From the NCBI RefSeq assembly GCF_024626475.1, contig NZ_JANKHH010000007.1, positions 471,134 through 535,133 on the forward strand: 64,000 nucleotides of DNA, in the 5' to 3' direction. The notes below the pieces were generated by a model. That model saw nothing but the letters and a program-made list of their open reading frames with translations. It did not search any database and was not told the origin of the DNA. A program made the position numbers and the translations under genes. Below are positions 55,214-63,920 of the stretch, one piece after another (positions within the stretch are counted from its first letter, which is position 1; each line of letters opens with the position of its first letter). This DNA comes from Parerythrobacter lacustris (GTDB lineage: Bacteria; Pseudomonadota; Alphaproteobacteria; Sphingomonadales; Sphingomonadaceae).

Positions 55214-55242
55214 TTGGAATACCCCTGTGGGGTATCTATAGC
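55214..55242 (+). promoter_or_regulatory. copA promoter with CsoR operator
   Basis: A -35 TTGGAA (55214-55219), 17-bp spacer and -10 TATAGC (55237-55242). The spacer is almost filled by the 17-bp dyad ATACCCC-TGT-GGGGTAT (55219-55235), the CsoR-type operator. The predicted start site is around 55249, within two bases of the copA ATG (55251), which implies a leaderless mRNA. Confidence 0.75.
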
Positions 55243-55250
55243 CCGGTCCC

Positions 55251-56954
55251 ATGCAGGCTTTCAACCTTTCCCGCCGGCGGGTGATCACCGGCACCGCCGC
55301 GCTGGCGGCCTATGCCGGCCTTCCGATGCCCGGATGGGCCAAGGGCAAGTCGCTCGCCCATGCCCGCAACGGCTTCGGGGAGGTGTCAGGCGAAGACATC
55401 CGCCTGTCTATCGGCGATGCGCATTTCACCACCGGCGGCCGCTCGGGCCATGCCTTTGCGGTCAACGGAACCGTGCCCGGCCCGCTGCTGCGGCTGCGCG
55501 AAGGGCAGGACCTGCGCATCCATGTGACCAACAATCTTTCCGAAGACAGTTCGATCCATTGGCACGGTTTGCTCTTGCCGTTCCAGTTCGACGGAGTGCC
55601 CGGCGTCAGCTTCCCCGGGATCAGGCCGGGGCAGACGTTCACCTATGAATTTCCCGTCCGCCAGAACGGCACCTACTGGTGGCACAGCCATTCGGGGCTG
55701 CAGGAACAGGCGGGGCATTACGGCCCGATCGTCATCGAAAGTGCAGAGCCCGACCCGCGCTACGACCGCGACTATGTGGTGCTGCTGAGCGAATTCACCC
55801 CGATCCACCCGCACGAGATCATGCGCAAGCTCAAGGTCGGCGAACACTATTTCAACCGCCAGATGCAGACCGCCACCGACGGCGACATGCCCGGCGCGGA
55901 GCGCCGGATGTGGGGCGAAATGCGGATGAACCCGCGCGATGTCTCGGACGTCACCGGATCGACCTATACCTACCTGATCAACGGTCACGGCCCGGCGGAA
56001 AATCTCGAATATCTGTTTGCGGCCGGAGAGCGGGTGCGGCTGCGGATCATCAACGGCAGCGCGATGACCTTCTTCAACGTGCGCATTCCGGGCGTCCCGA
56101 TGACGGTGATCGCTGCCGACGGAATCGATGTCGACGAAGTGACAGTCGACGAATTCCAGATCGGCACCGCCGAAACCTATGATGTGATCGTGCGACCGCC
56201 CGCAGGGAGCCACGCGCTCGTCGCCGAGGCGATGGACCGGAGCGGGATGGGCATTGCCAGCCTGACCAGCCATCAAGGTCACCGCGCTACGCCGCCCGCA
56301 TTGCGCGAGACGCCGACGCTGACCATGGTCGACATGGGCATGATGGACCATTCGGCGCATGGTGGCGGAGGCATGGGCGGCATGGAACACGACATGCGCG
56401 ATACGTCGCAGCTGCCCGAAGACGTCGAGGTCGGTCCCGGCATCGACATGGTCGCGCCGATGCCGATGGACCGGATGGATTTCCCTGGCCTCGGCCTCGA
56501 TACGGTCGATCACCGGGTGCTGCGCTATACCGACCTCAAGGCGAAGCGGATGAACCCGCACCGTGCCATCGAGCGCGAGATGGAGATCCATCTCACCGGC
56601 AACATGGAGCGCTACATGTGGTCGTTCGACGGCAAGAAGTTCTCCGCCGTGACCGATGACCCGATCCGCTTCGGCTACGACGAGCGGGTCCGCGTCAAGC
56701 TCGTCAACCAGACGATGATGGCGCACCCGATCCACCTGCATGGCCATTTCTTCGAGCTGGTGAATGGCGTTGATCCCATGCATCAGCCGCTCAAGCATAC
56801 GGTCGTGGTCCAGCCTGGCGGCACCGCGACCTTCGACCTGACCGCCAACGAGCCGGGCGACTGGGCCTTCCACTGCCACCTGCTCTACCACATGCATGCC
56901 GGGATGATGCAGGTGGTGACCGTGCGGCCGTTCCCGGCAGGAGAGGGTGTGTGA
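55251..56954 (+). CDS. copA: Copper resistance multicopper oxidase CopA/PcoA
   Basis: 567 residues. Twin-arginine signal SRRRVITGTAALAAYAGLP. Copper ligands HWHGLLLPF, YWWHSHSG, HPIHLHGHFFEL and HCHLLYHMHAGM give all three types of site. A Met/His-rich segment (residues 362-382, MDHSAHGGGGMGGMEHDM) likely binds Cu(I). Periplasmic cuprous oxidase. The next gene overlaps by GTGA. ATG at 55251 is apparently leaderless. Confidence 0.96.
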   Translation: MQAFNLSRRRVITGTAALAAYAGLPMPGWAKGKSLAHARNGFGEVSGEDIRLSIGDAHFTTGGRSGHAFAVNGTVPGPLLRLREGQDLRIHVTNNLSEDSSIHWHGLLLPFQFDGVPGVSFPGIRPGQTFTYEFPVRQNGTYWWHSHSGLQEQAGHYGPIVIESAEPDPRYDRDYVVLLSEFTPIHPHEIMRKLKVGEHYFNRQMQTATDGDMPGAERRMWGEMRMNPRDVSDVTGSTYTYLINGHGPAENLEYLFAAGERVRLRIINGSAMTFFNVRIPGVPMTVIAADGIDVDEVTVDEFQIGTAETYDVIVRPPAGSHALVAEAMDRSGMGIASLTSHQGHRATPPALRETPTLTMVDMGMMDHSAHGGGGMGGMEHDMRDTSQLPEDVEVGPGIDMVAPMPMDRMDFPGLGLDTVDHRVLRYTDLKAKRMNPHRAIEREMEIHLTGNMERYMWSFDGKKFSAVTDDPIRFGYDERVRVKLVNQTMMAHPIHLHGHFFELVNGVDPMHQPLKHTVVVQPGGTATFDLTANEPGDWAFHCHLLYHMHAGMMQVVTVRPFPAGEGV

Positions 56955-58198
56955 TCCGCCTGCTCCTGATTCTCGCCGCAGCTCTCGTCGCGTTCCCCGT
57001 GGCTGCGCAGGATGTCGCAGAAGACGAATTGACCGACTGCGTCGGCTTAAAGGAACGACAGATCTGCAAGGACGCGGACGGGAATGAAGTCATCGTGGCT
57101 CAAGAGACGCGTGCTCTCGTCGAACCTCCGACGAAGCGTCCTGTCCCGACCGAGCCGATTGCCCCGATGGACCATTGCGCGATGGGCCACCTGCCTCCCG
57201 AGCAATGCCCGCCGAAGGAATCCGATGACGCCCATGCGGGTATGGACCATTCGACCATGGACCATTCATCGCATGAATCGGAGCCGGACGCAGAAGACCA
57301 TTCCGCCCACGGCCAGATGGACCACGCTCAAATAAACCATGGCCAGGCGGATCACGACCAAATGGACCATGGCTCGATGAACCATGGGGCGATGGACCAT
57401 TCCGCCATGGGGCATGACGGCACCGACAAGTCCTTACCCGGTGCCGCGCCGGAAAATGCCGTTCCTGATCGCGCGTTCGAAGGGCCTCAACATGCGGCCG
57501 ATGCGATCTGGGGTGCCGATGCGATGGCAAGGGCGCGCCAGGCGAACCATGACAGCCACGGCAAGATGAAGACCGGCGTGGTCATGATCGAACGATTGGA
57601 AGCGCGCGTCCCACTCGAAGGCGGCGACACTGGCTTCCTGTGGGATGCGCAGGGCTGGTACGGCGGTGATATCGACAAGCTGTTCTTCAAGTCCGAGGGC
57701 GAGGGCGAATTCGGCGGCTTGGTCGAGGAGGCCGAGGCCCAGTTGCTGTGGAGCCATGCCATCGCACCGTTCTGGGATTTGCAGGCCGGTGCGCGAATCG
57801 ATCTCGAGCCGGAAACCCGCAGCCATCTTGCGCTCGGCGTGCAGGGCCTGGCACCCTACATGTTCCATGTCGATGCGGCGGCCTTCCTCTCCGACCGGGG
57901 CGACCTGACCGCGCGGCTGGAAGCCGAGTACGGCCAGAAGATAACCCAGCGGCTGATCCTCCAGCCGCGCGTGGAAGTGGAGCTTGCCGCGCAGGACATC
58001 CCCGAACTAGGGATCGGGGCGGGCCTGACCAAGATCGAGCCGGGCTTGCGTCTGCGCTATGAATTCGTCCGCGAATTCGCGCCCTATCTGGGCGTCGAGT
58101 ACGAAGCGAAGCTTGGCGAGACGGCGGACTTGGCTCGCGCCGTAGGTGACGATCCGGACGGGTTCAAATTCGTGCTCGGCCTGCGCGCCTGGTTCTGA
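56951..58198 (+). CDS. copB: Copper resistance protein B
   Basis: 415 residues from GTG at 56951. Signal to FPVAAQ. A long His/Met-rich region of MDH motifs (residues 75-160, about ten copies) is followed by an outer-membrane beta-barrel domain starting EARVPLEGGDTGFLWDAQG and ending GFKFVLGLRAWF. Cooperates with CopA in copper export. Confidence 0.95.
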   Translation: MIRLLLILAAALVAFPVAAQDVAEDELTDCVGLKERQICKDADGNEVIVAQETRALVEPPTKRPVPTEPIAPMDHCAMGHLPPEQCPPKESDDAHAGMDHSTMDHSSHESEPDAEDHSAHGQMDHAQINHGQADHDQMDHGSMNHGAMDHSAMGHDGTDKSLPGAAPENAVPDRAFEGPQHAADAIWGADAMARARQANHDSHGKMKTGVVMIERLEARVPLEGGDTGFLWDAQGWYGGDIDKLFFKSEGEGEFGGLVEEAEAQLLWSHAIAPFWDLQAGARIDLEPETRSHLALGVQGLAPYMFHVDAAAFLSDRGDLTARLEAEYGQKITQRLILQPRVEVELAAQDIPELGIGAGLTKIEPGLRLRYEFVREFAPYLGVEYEAKLGETADLARAVGDDPDGFKFVLGLRAWF

Positions 58199-58218
58199 GG
58201 CTGTCCTACAACCGCTGG

Positions 58219-58249
58219 CGAGGCTATCGTCGTACGATGAATCGCCTCG
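58219..58249. terminator. Two-part hairpin after copB
   Basis: Outer stem CGAGGC/GCCTCG (58219-58224 with 58244-58249) and inner stem ATCGT/ACGAT around loop CGT. Possible end of the copA-copB transcript; no T-run. Confidence 0.4.
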
Positions 58250-58439
58250 ATAACCTGCCACTGCCGAAGCCCGTTGGATTCGAAAAGGTCACACTCGGTG
58301 CGCAGCATTCCGCTCATGAACCACGGAATTGCGCGATTTTCCGGGACCGAGAAGTTTCGAAAACGGGCAGGGTCTGTGTCACACCCCCGGCTCCTTTCGC
58401 ACTTGCAACATCCACCGCCTTGGGCAAGAGGCGTGCCCC

Positions 58440-60071
58440 ATGAGCATGCAAGACCTGATCTCCGCCGCCCGCGTATCGAAGTCCTGGCCGTTCCAGGAGG
58501 CGCAGCGGCTGCTCAAACGCTATCCCGACGGCATCAAGCCGGATGGATCGCCGGTGCTGTTCGAAACCGGCTACGGCCCCAGCGGCCTGCCGCATATCGG
58601 CACCTTTCAGGAAGTGCTGCGCACAACCCTCGTCCGCCGCGCCTTCGAAGCGATGATCGGCGCGCGGCCCGAAGACGGCAAGACGCGGCTGGTGGCGTTT
58701 TCGGACGATATGGACGGCCTGCGCAAAGTGCCGGACAACGTGCCCAACGCGCAGCTGCTCGAAGCGAACCTGCACAAGCCGCTCAGCCGCATCCCCGATC
58801 CGTTCGGCAGGAATTACGAGAGCTTCGCCGCGCACAACAACGCGATGCTGCGCGAATTCCTCGACCGTTTCGGCTTCGAGTACGAATTCGTCGCGTCGAA
58901 CGACATGTACAATTCGGGCCGGTTCAATAGCGCGCTGAAGCAGGTCCTGCGGCACAATCAGGACATTCTCGACATCATGCTGCCGACCCTGCGCGAGGAG
59001 CGGCGGCAGACCTATTCCCCGGTGCTGCCGATTTCGCCGCGGACGGGCCGCGTGTTGCAAGTTCCGGTCGAGGTTCTCGACGCCGATGCCGGCCTGATCC
59101 GCTTCACCGACGAAGACGGGGCCGTGATCGAGCAGACCGCGCTCGGCGGTACCGCCAAGCTGCAATGGAAGGTCGATTGGGCGATGCGCTGGTACGCGCT
59201 CGGCGTCGACTACGAGATGTACGGCAAGGACCTGACCGACAGCGGCATCCAGTCGGGCAAGATCGTGCAGGTGCTCGGCGGGCGCAAGCCCGAGGGGCTG
59301 GTCTACGAACTGTTCCTCGACGAGAAGGGCGAGAAGATCAGCAAGTCCAAGGGCAACGGGCTGACGATCGAAGAATGGCTGACCTACGGTTCGGAAGAGA
59401 GCCTGGGCTTCTACATCTTCCCCAATCCCAAGAGCGCCAAGCAGCTCCACGCTGGGGTGATCCCGCGCGCGGTGGACGATTACTGGCAGTTCCGGGCGAG
59501 CATTCCCTCTCAGGAGCTCGACAAGAAGCTGGGCAATCCGGCGTGGAACCTGCTGCGCGCCAATGGCGGCTGGCAGTCAGACGATGCACCGGGGGAGGGC
59601 GACCAGCTGCCGGTTACCTACGGATTGCTGCTCAACCTCGTCGGGGTGCTGGGGGCCGAGACGACGCACGATCAGGTGTGGTCCTATCTCGGCAATTACA
59701 TCGACGATCCCGATCCGGCGAAGCATCCCGAGCTCGATGTACTGGTCGGCACCGCACTCGCCTACAATCGCGATTTCGTCGCCGCCTCGCTCGCCAAGCG
59801 CAAACCCTCAGCCAACGAGCGCGAGGCGTTGCGTGCGCTCGATTGTGCGCTGTCGATCATGCCGCCGACCACGCCCGCCGAGGATATCCAGACGATCATC
59901 TACGAACTGGGCAAGCGGCCCGAGTTCGGGTTCGAGAATTTGCGGGACTGGTTCAAGGCGCTGTACCAGACGCTGCTCGGCAGCGAGCAGGGGCCGCGGA
60001 TGGGCAGCTTCATCGCGCTCTACGGGATCGAGAACAGCCGCAGCCTGATCGAGGAGGCGCTCGAGCGGTGA
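58440..60071 (+). CDS. lysK: Lysyl-tRNA synthetase, class I
   Basis: 543 residues. The HIGH-like motif is PHIGTF near residue 51 and the KMSKS-like motif is KISKSKG near residue 302; this is the archaeal-type class I enzyme that also occurs in alphaproteobacteria in place of the class II lysS. ATG at 58440, with a nearby second ATG at 58446. Confidence 0.96.
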   Translation: MSMQDLISAARVSKSWPFQEAQRLLKRYPDGIKPDGSPVLFETGYGPSGLPHIGTFQEVLRTTLVRRAFEAMIGARPEDGKTRLVAFSDDMDGLRKVPDNVPNAQLLEANLHKPLSRIPDPFGRNYESFAAHNNAMLREFLDRFGFEYEFVASNDMYNSGRFNSALKQVLRHNQDILDIMLPTLREERRQTYSPVLPISPRTGRVLQVPVEVLDADAGLIRFTDEDGAVIEQTALGGTAKLQWKVDWAMRWYALGVDYEMYGKDLTDSGIQSGKIVQVLGGRKPEGLVYELFLDEKGEKISKSKGNGLTIEEWLTYGSEESLGFYIFPNPKSAKQLHAGVIPRAVDDYWQFRASIPSQELDKKLGNPAWNLLRANGGWQSDDAPGEGDQLPVTYGLLLNLVGVLGAETTHDQVWSYLGNYIDDPDPAKHPELDVLVGTALAYNRDFVAASLAKRKPSANEREALRALDCALSIMPPTTPAEDIQTIIYELGKRPEFGFENLRDWFKALYQTLLGSEQGPRMGSFIALYGIENSRSLIEEALER

Positions 60072-60156
60072 GTCGACGCGGCCTGAAGTGTTGCGTATGC
60101 AGCCGACCTCGAAGGTGCTAGCTTCGCATGCAACCACGCAAGGGAGATTGCAGCGC

Positions 60157-60705
60157 ATGACCACCTCAGCCCAGGCCCGCTACTCGAAAGGCGCGATGAT
60201 CTTTCACTGGGTGATCGCAGTGCTGGTGATCGTCAACTGGCGGCTGGTCGAGGCGGCGGAAAATGCCAGCAAGGCCGATGCCGGAGCCTTCGTCGGCAAC
60301 CACAAGGCGATCGGCATCTCCATTCTCGTGCTGACGCTCGGACGCCTCGCCTGGCGCCTGACCCACAAGGTGCCCTCGTTCCCCACGACCATGGCGGGAT
60401 GGGAAAAAGTGCTTTCCCGCACAGTTCATATCATCTTCTACGTGATGCTGGTCGGGCTTCCGTTAGGCGGATGGCTGGCCGGATCGTTTGCCGGAAGAGA
60501 CATCTCCTACTTCGGTGCGTTCACCATCCCGGGACTTCCTGTCGGCGAAAACATGGACCTCGCCAAGACGATCATGGGCTTCCACAAGACCGGGGGTGAA
60601 ATCCTGATCTACCTCATCGGCCTGCACATCCTCGGCGCGCTCAAGCACACCTTTGTCGACAAGTCGGGCGGCATCTGGCGGATGCTGCCGTTCGGGAAAG
60701 CCTGA
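60157..60705 (+). CDS. Cytochrome b561 family protein
   Basis: 182 residues, four helices. Haem histidines: FHWVIAVLVI (H17-type), VGNHKAIG, HIIFYVMLVGLPL and LIGLHILGALKHTFV. Resembles the YodB/CybB b-type family that transfers electrons in membranes. AGGGAGA site upstream; terminator downstream. Confidence 0.94.
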   Translation: MTTSAQARYSKGAMIFHWVIAVLVIVNWRLVEAAENASKADAGAFVGNHKAIGISILVLTLGRLAWRLTHKVPSFPTTMAGWEKVLSRTVHIIFYVMLVGLPLGGWLAGSFAGRDISYFGAFTIPGLPVGENMDLAKTIMGFHKTGGEILIYLIGLHILGALKHTFVDKSGGIWRMLPFGKA

Positions 60706-60715
60706 CCCGGAAAGC

Positions 60716-60752
60716 GAACCCCCGCCTCAGAGGTAAGGGCGGGGGTTCTTTT
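60716..60752 (+). terminator. Strong terminator after cytochrome b561
   Basis: An 11-bp GC-rich stem (60716-60726 with 60738-60748), 11-base loop, then TTTT. Confidence 0.9.
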
Positions 60753-60795
60753 GGCTGCCTGCCACTCGCTTCAGGCAGCAAACAGAGACTTCAAC

Positions 60796-61737
60796 CTACC
60801 AGAAGAAGTCGTGGATCACGTCGACCACTTCGCCGGTGTAGGTGTTCACCAGCAGCACGTCGTCGTAATAGCGGACCCAGCGATAGGGGCCGTAAACTTC
60901 GGGCAAGCGGTACTGGTACGGATTGTTGACGTAGTACCGGCTCGAGAAGAACAGGTTGTCGAGCCGGAACCCAATGCTCAGCCGCCGGTAGCTATAGCCG
61001 CGATAGGGCGCATAATACGATCCCAGGCGGAAGATGTTGCGGTTCTGGTTGCGATAGTGGTTCCAGTTGTAGCGCCGGTCATTACGCCAGCTACGGTTGT
61101 CCCACCGGCGATAATTGTCCGCCCGGCGGCCATCGCGATAGCCTTCGCGATAGTTGCGCCGGTCGTCGCGCCATTCGCGGCGATCGCTGCGATCGCGGTC
61201 GCGGTAATTCTGGTTGCGGCTCGGGTCGAGGCCGAAGCGGCGCCCGTCATTGTTGCGCACATTGCCGCGCTCGATCCGCTCGGCACGGCGGTCGCCGCGA
61301 TTTTCGATCCGGTCGGCCCGGTTCTCGCTCCGGCGGTCAATCTGACGCGCGGTCCTTTCGCTGCGGTTGTCGATTCGGCGGGCGCGCTCCTCGTTGCCGC
61401 GCCACTCGGCGCGGTTGGCCTGGCGGTCGCCCCGGTTCTCGACCCGGTTGGCGCGTGCGTCACCGCGCCGCTCGACCTGATTGGCGCGACGCTCGCTCCG
61501 GTTGTCGACCCGCTGGGCACGGTTCTGCCGGGCCTCGGTCCGCTGGCCGCGGTTCTGCTGCGCCTGGCTGCGCTGACCGCGGTTCTGGCGGGCACCGCGG
61601 TCACCCCGGTCACCGCGCTCGGCGCGCTGGCCCTGCTCGGCAGTGGCGGCTTCGGCCTGAGCGGGCAGGGCGGTCAAGGCCATCGCCAAGGCCAGCGCGG
61701 ATGCGCCCCCGGCGGTGATCAGTTGCTTCAAATTCAT
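60796..61737 (-). CDS. RcnB-like periplasmic protein with Arg/Asn-rich repeats
   Basis: 313 residues. Signal to LPAQAEA. Residues 36-165 are built of RxDNRxER/RxENRGDR type repeats, very basic; the C-terminus (GPYRWVRYYDDVLLVNTYTGEVVDVI) is the RcnB family domain. RcnB proteins influence metal or stress response at the envelope. The opposite strand has a long open frame, an artefact of GC-rich repeats. Confidence 0.9.
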   Translation of the reverse strand: MNLKQLITAGGASALALAMALTALPAQAEAATAEQGQRAERGDRGDRGARQNRGQRSQAQQNRGQRTEARQNRAQRVDNRSERRANQVERRGDARANRVENRGDRQANRAEWRGNEERARRIDNRSERTARQIDRRSENRADRIENRGDRRAERIERGNVRNNDGRRFGLDPSRNQNYRDRDRSDRREWRDDRRNYREGYRDGRRADNYRRWDNRSWRNDRRYNWNHYRNQNRNIFRLGSYYAPYRGYSYRRLSIGFRLDNLFFSSRYYVNNPYQYRLPEVYGPYRWVRYYDDVLLVNTYTGEVVDVIHDFFW

Positions 61738-61922
61738 AACGGCTCTCCATTGTCCGAACAGCCGCTGCCCACCCTTTGCGGCCCTGTTGGTAACGCCCTG
61801 TTAGGATTCGGCAAATGACCGGACACTGAACCGGCCGATATGGCATTTGTTCATATTTGCGGCGACTAAAATGAATGATGTTGCGATTGACTTGGCGCGC
61901 GGCGGCGGTGAAGGCGGCACGC

Positions 61923-62492
61923 ATGATGGAAACCTTCGAAGCGATCCGCGCCGATATCGATCGCCGCCTGACCGACGCGGCGGAGAAGCGCCACGGTGCC
62001 ATGCACACGCCTGTCGTCGTCACCGCCGATGCCGATGCGCGGGTGATGGTGTTGCGCGCGTGGGACCCCGAAAGCCGGACCCTGCGGTTCCACACCGACG
62101 CGCGTGCCCCCAAGGCAGGGCTGATCGGCGACGGCGCACCCCTTGGCGTATTGTTCTACGACCGCGAGGCCAAGCTGCAGATCCGTTGCCGGGGCACCGG
62201 CCGGATCGTGCGCAACGGGCCGGCGGTCGATGCAGCATGGGCCGCCAGCCCCAATTTCGCGCGGCGATGCTATCTGGGCGAGGCGCCGGGAATGGAATCC
62301 GGCGAACCGAAATCGGGCTTGCCTCCGGAATTCGAAGGGGTCGAGCCGGACGAAGAGCAGCTCCTTCCCGCCCGCGAAAATTTCGCGCTGCTGCTGGTGA
62401 CGGTCGAGAGCTTCGACTGGTTCTTCCTCGCGCACAAAGGCCACCGCCGGGCGATTCTCGACCGCGAAGGAGCGCGCTGGGTGACGCCGTAG
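61923..62492 (+). CDS. Pyridoxamine 5'-phosphate oxidase family protein (FMN-binding split barrel)
   Basis: 189 residues. The flavin-binding barrel has MVLRAWDPESRTLRFHTDARAPK and VLFYDREAKLQIRCRGTGRIV, resembling PNPOx-like proteins (Alr4036-type). The PdxH-specific C-terminal dimer part is reduced. Specific substrate unknown. ATG at 61923 or 61926. Confidence 0.88.
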   Translation: MMETFEAIRADIDRRLTDAAEKRHGAMHTPVVVTADADARVMVLRAWDPESRTLRFHTDARAPKAGLIGDGAPLGVLFYDREAKLQIRCRGTGRIVRNGPAVDAAWAASPNFARRCYLGEAPGMESGEPKSGLPPEFEGVEPDEEQLLPARENFALLLVTVESFDWFFLAHKGHRRAILDREGARWVTP

Positions 62493-62701
62493 TGTTGACA
62501 CCGGAGCGCTGTTTTGTGCACGCGGTGCGTGACCAGGAAATGCAGGTATTTTGAGTGACTTGACGGGTATTCCACGCGGCTCCCGTGTCACGCTGCATCT
62601 CCTACAAAACCCCCGCGTTATGCATGTCGGCGGAACCGGTTCGATCGGCGCAACCTAGCGCGCGCCTTCGATGTAGGAAAATCTTTGTTCGAATTGAGCC
62701 C

Positions 62702-63244
62702 CTAACGCCACTCGACCAGCTTGAGCTTCGCCAGCTTGGCACGGGCCTCGGCGGGGTTGCGCGTTTCGAGGAACACCAGCTTGCCCTGCAGCGCGCCCAT
62801 TTCCATCTTGGCGTCGAGCAGCACGCATTCGCCGGCCCAAAGCGTAACCTCCTGTACGGTGTCGCTGCCGCCGATCTGCGCCGCCATTCGCCCGGCGACG
62901 CGGTGGGTGCCGGGGGCAACCTCGGCGCGGGCGAAGCGGCCGGTGCGGAACTGGGTGGTCAGGCTGTCGTCGACGGTAAGGTTCATCCCCTGCTGCCCGC
63001 CCACGAATCCGTCGCGCATGACATAGATCGCGGCCATGCCGTCACTGGCAATGAACTGCCGCGCCGCCTGCGCCGCCACCGGATCGGCCTCGCTCGCGCC
63101 CTTGTTGTTGACCAGGATATAGACGACGAAACCCATCGCCGGGAGGAACAGGATCAGCCCGATGATCGGGTACATCATGCCGAGCACCACCCCGGCAATG
63201 ATTGCGAGCCCGAGCAGGATGATGTTTTTCGGCGTCATGTTCAC
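62702..63244 (-). CDS. Membrane protein of unknown function
   Basis: 180 residues. Two close helices at the N-terminus (residues 7-47, IILLGLAIIAGVVLGMMYPII and LILFLPAMGFVVYIL), then a soluble domain with VAPGTHRVAGRMA resembling DUF2846-like beta-rich domains. No family assigned. Starts at 63244. Confidence 0.78.
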   Translation of the reverse strand: MNMTPKNIILLGLAIIAGVVLGMMYPIIGLILFLPAMGFVVYILVNNKGASEADPVAAQAARQFIASDGMAAIYVMRDGFVGGQQGMNLTVDDSLTTQFRTGRFARAEVAPGTHRVAGRMAAQIGGSDTVQEVTLWAGECVLLDAKMEMGALQGKLVFLETRNPAEARAKLAKLKLVEWR

Positions 63245-63399
63245 GGCAGTGCCTCCCCCTTGCTGTGAGGGCGGGTTTTAGCGGGGGGCAGGGCGGTGCG
63301 CTAGGAGGGAGGCGACACGTGATCGGGTATGGCAAGGCAGGTGGATTCCGACGTCGGCCAGCTTTGCTTCCGACAAGCTCAGACCGAACAAGTTTACCC

Positions 63400-63652
63400 C
63401 GTCATCCCGGACTTGATCCGGGATCCCCTTTTTTTGTTTCTCGCAGAGAGCGCAGAGGAAAGGGGGACGCAGAGAGGTAGGCTAGTGGTGCAGCCGCACT
63501 TCATCTGGCACCATCCCGCGAGAGGCTACCGGTCGATGAGAGAGTGTGCCTACGGCACAACCCCTCCGCGTCGCTGCGAGCCTCTGCGCTCTCTGCGTGA
63601 AGCTTTTGCGCCGCGCTCGAAGAAGCGGGACCCCGGATCAAGTCCGGGGTGA
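63400..63652. repeat. Composite REP-like inverted repeat, about 250 bp
   Basis: Outer arms with the CCCGGACTTGATCCGGG palindrome (about 63400-63426 and 63627-63652) and inner arms with GCAGAGAGCGCAGAGG (about 63445-63460) and its inverse CCTCTGCGCTCTCTGC (about 63582-63597) are mirror images around 63525. This architecture suggests a non-autonomous mobile or REP-doublet element. Confidence 0.7.
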
Positions 63653-63813
63653 CGAATTGGACAGCCTGTCCCCGGAATTTGTGTCATCTGAATTGCTGGA
63701 TAATCTTGCCATGTGGACCCCGGTAGTCCGTGCAGAGGCCTTGCGTTCGATCCCCAAAGAATTGAAACATATGCAAAACGTCCGGCTAACAATACTAGTG
63801 GCTTGACCACTGA

Positions 63814-63842
63814 TTGACTAGAATTTCATCAATTGGCAATAA
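63814..63842 (+). promoter_or_regulatory. Promoter of the IS-interrupted gene
   Basis: TTGACT (63814-63819), 17-bp spacer, CAATAA (63837-63842), followed by GGAGG (63851-63855) and ATG at 63861. Confidence 0.5.
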
Positions 63843-63860
63843 AACGCCTTGGAGGCTCTT

Positions 63861-63920
63861 ATGGAAATTTCCGGCCATGACCTTAGTTTGCTCGGACTAG
63901 GGTCAGGACTCATTGATTGA
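63861..63920 (+). pseudogene. Start of a gene cut off by the IS element
   Basis: ATG at 63861 with GGAGG five bases before it opens a frame MEISGHDLSLLGLG which then runs into the IS end at about 63897-63901 and stops at 63918-63920 within the element. The promoter at 63814 supports it being a real gene before insertion. Too little remains to name it. Confidence 0.5.

Larger units (their letters stand above)
63245..63860. other. Gene-free region with repeats and a promoter
   Basis: About 615 bases without a gene. It contains the composite inverted repeat 63400-63652, then a more AT-rich stretch with a promoter at 63814-63842. Small open frames here have no homology signs. Confidence 0.6.

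Noticed and set aside
60751..61818. 355-codon plus-strand frame opposite the RcnB-like gene.
   Set aside because: Val/Ala/Pro low-complexity shadow of the Arg-rich repeats, with no recognisable start or domain.
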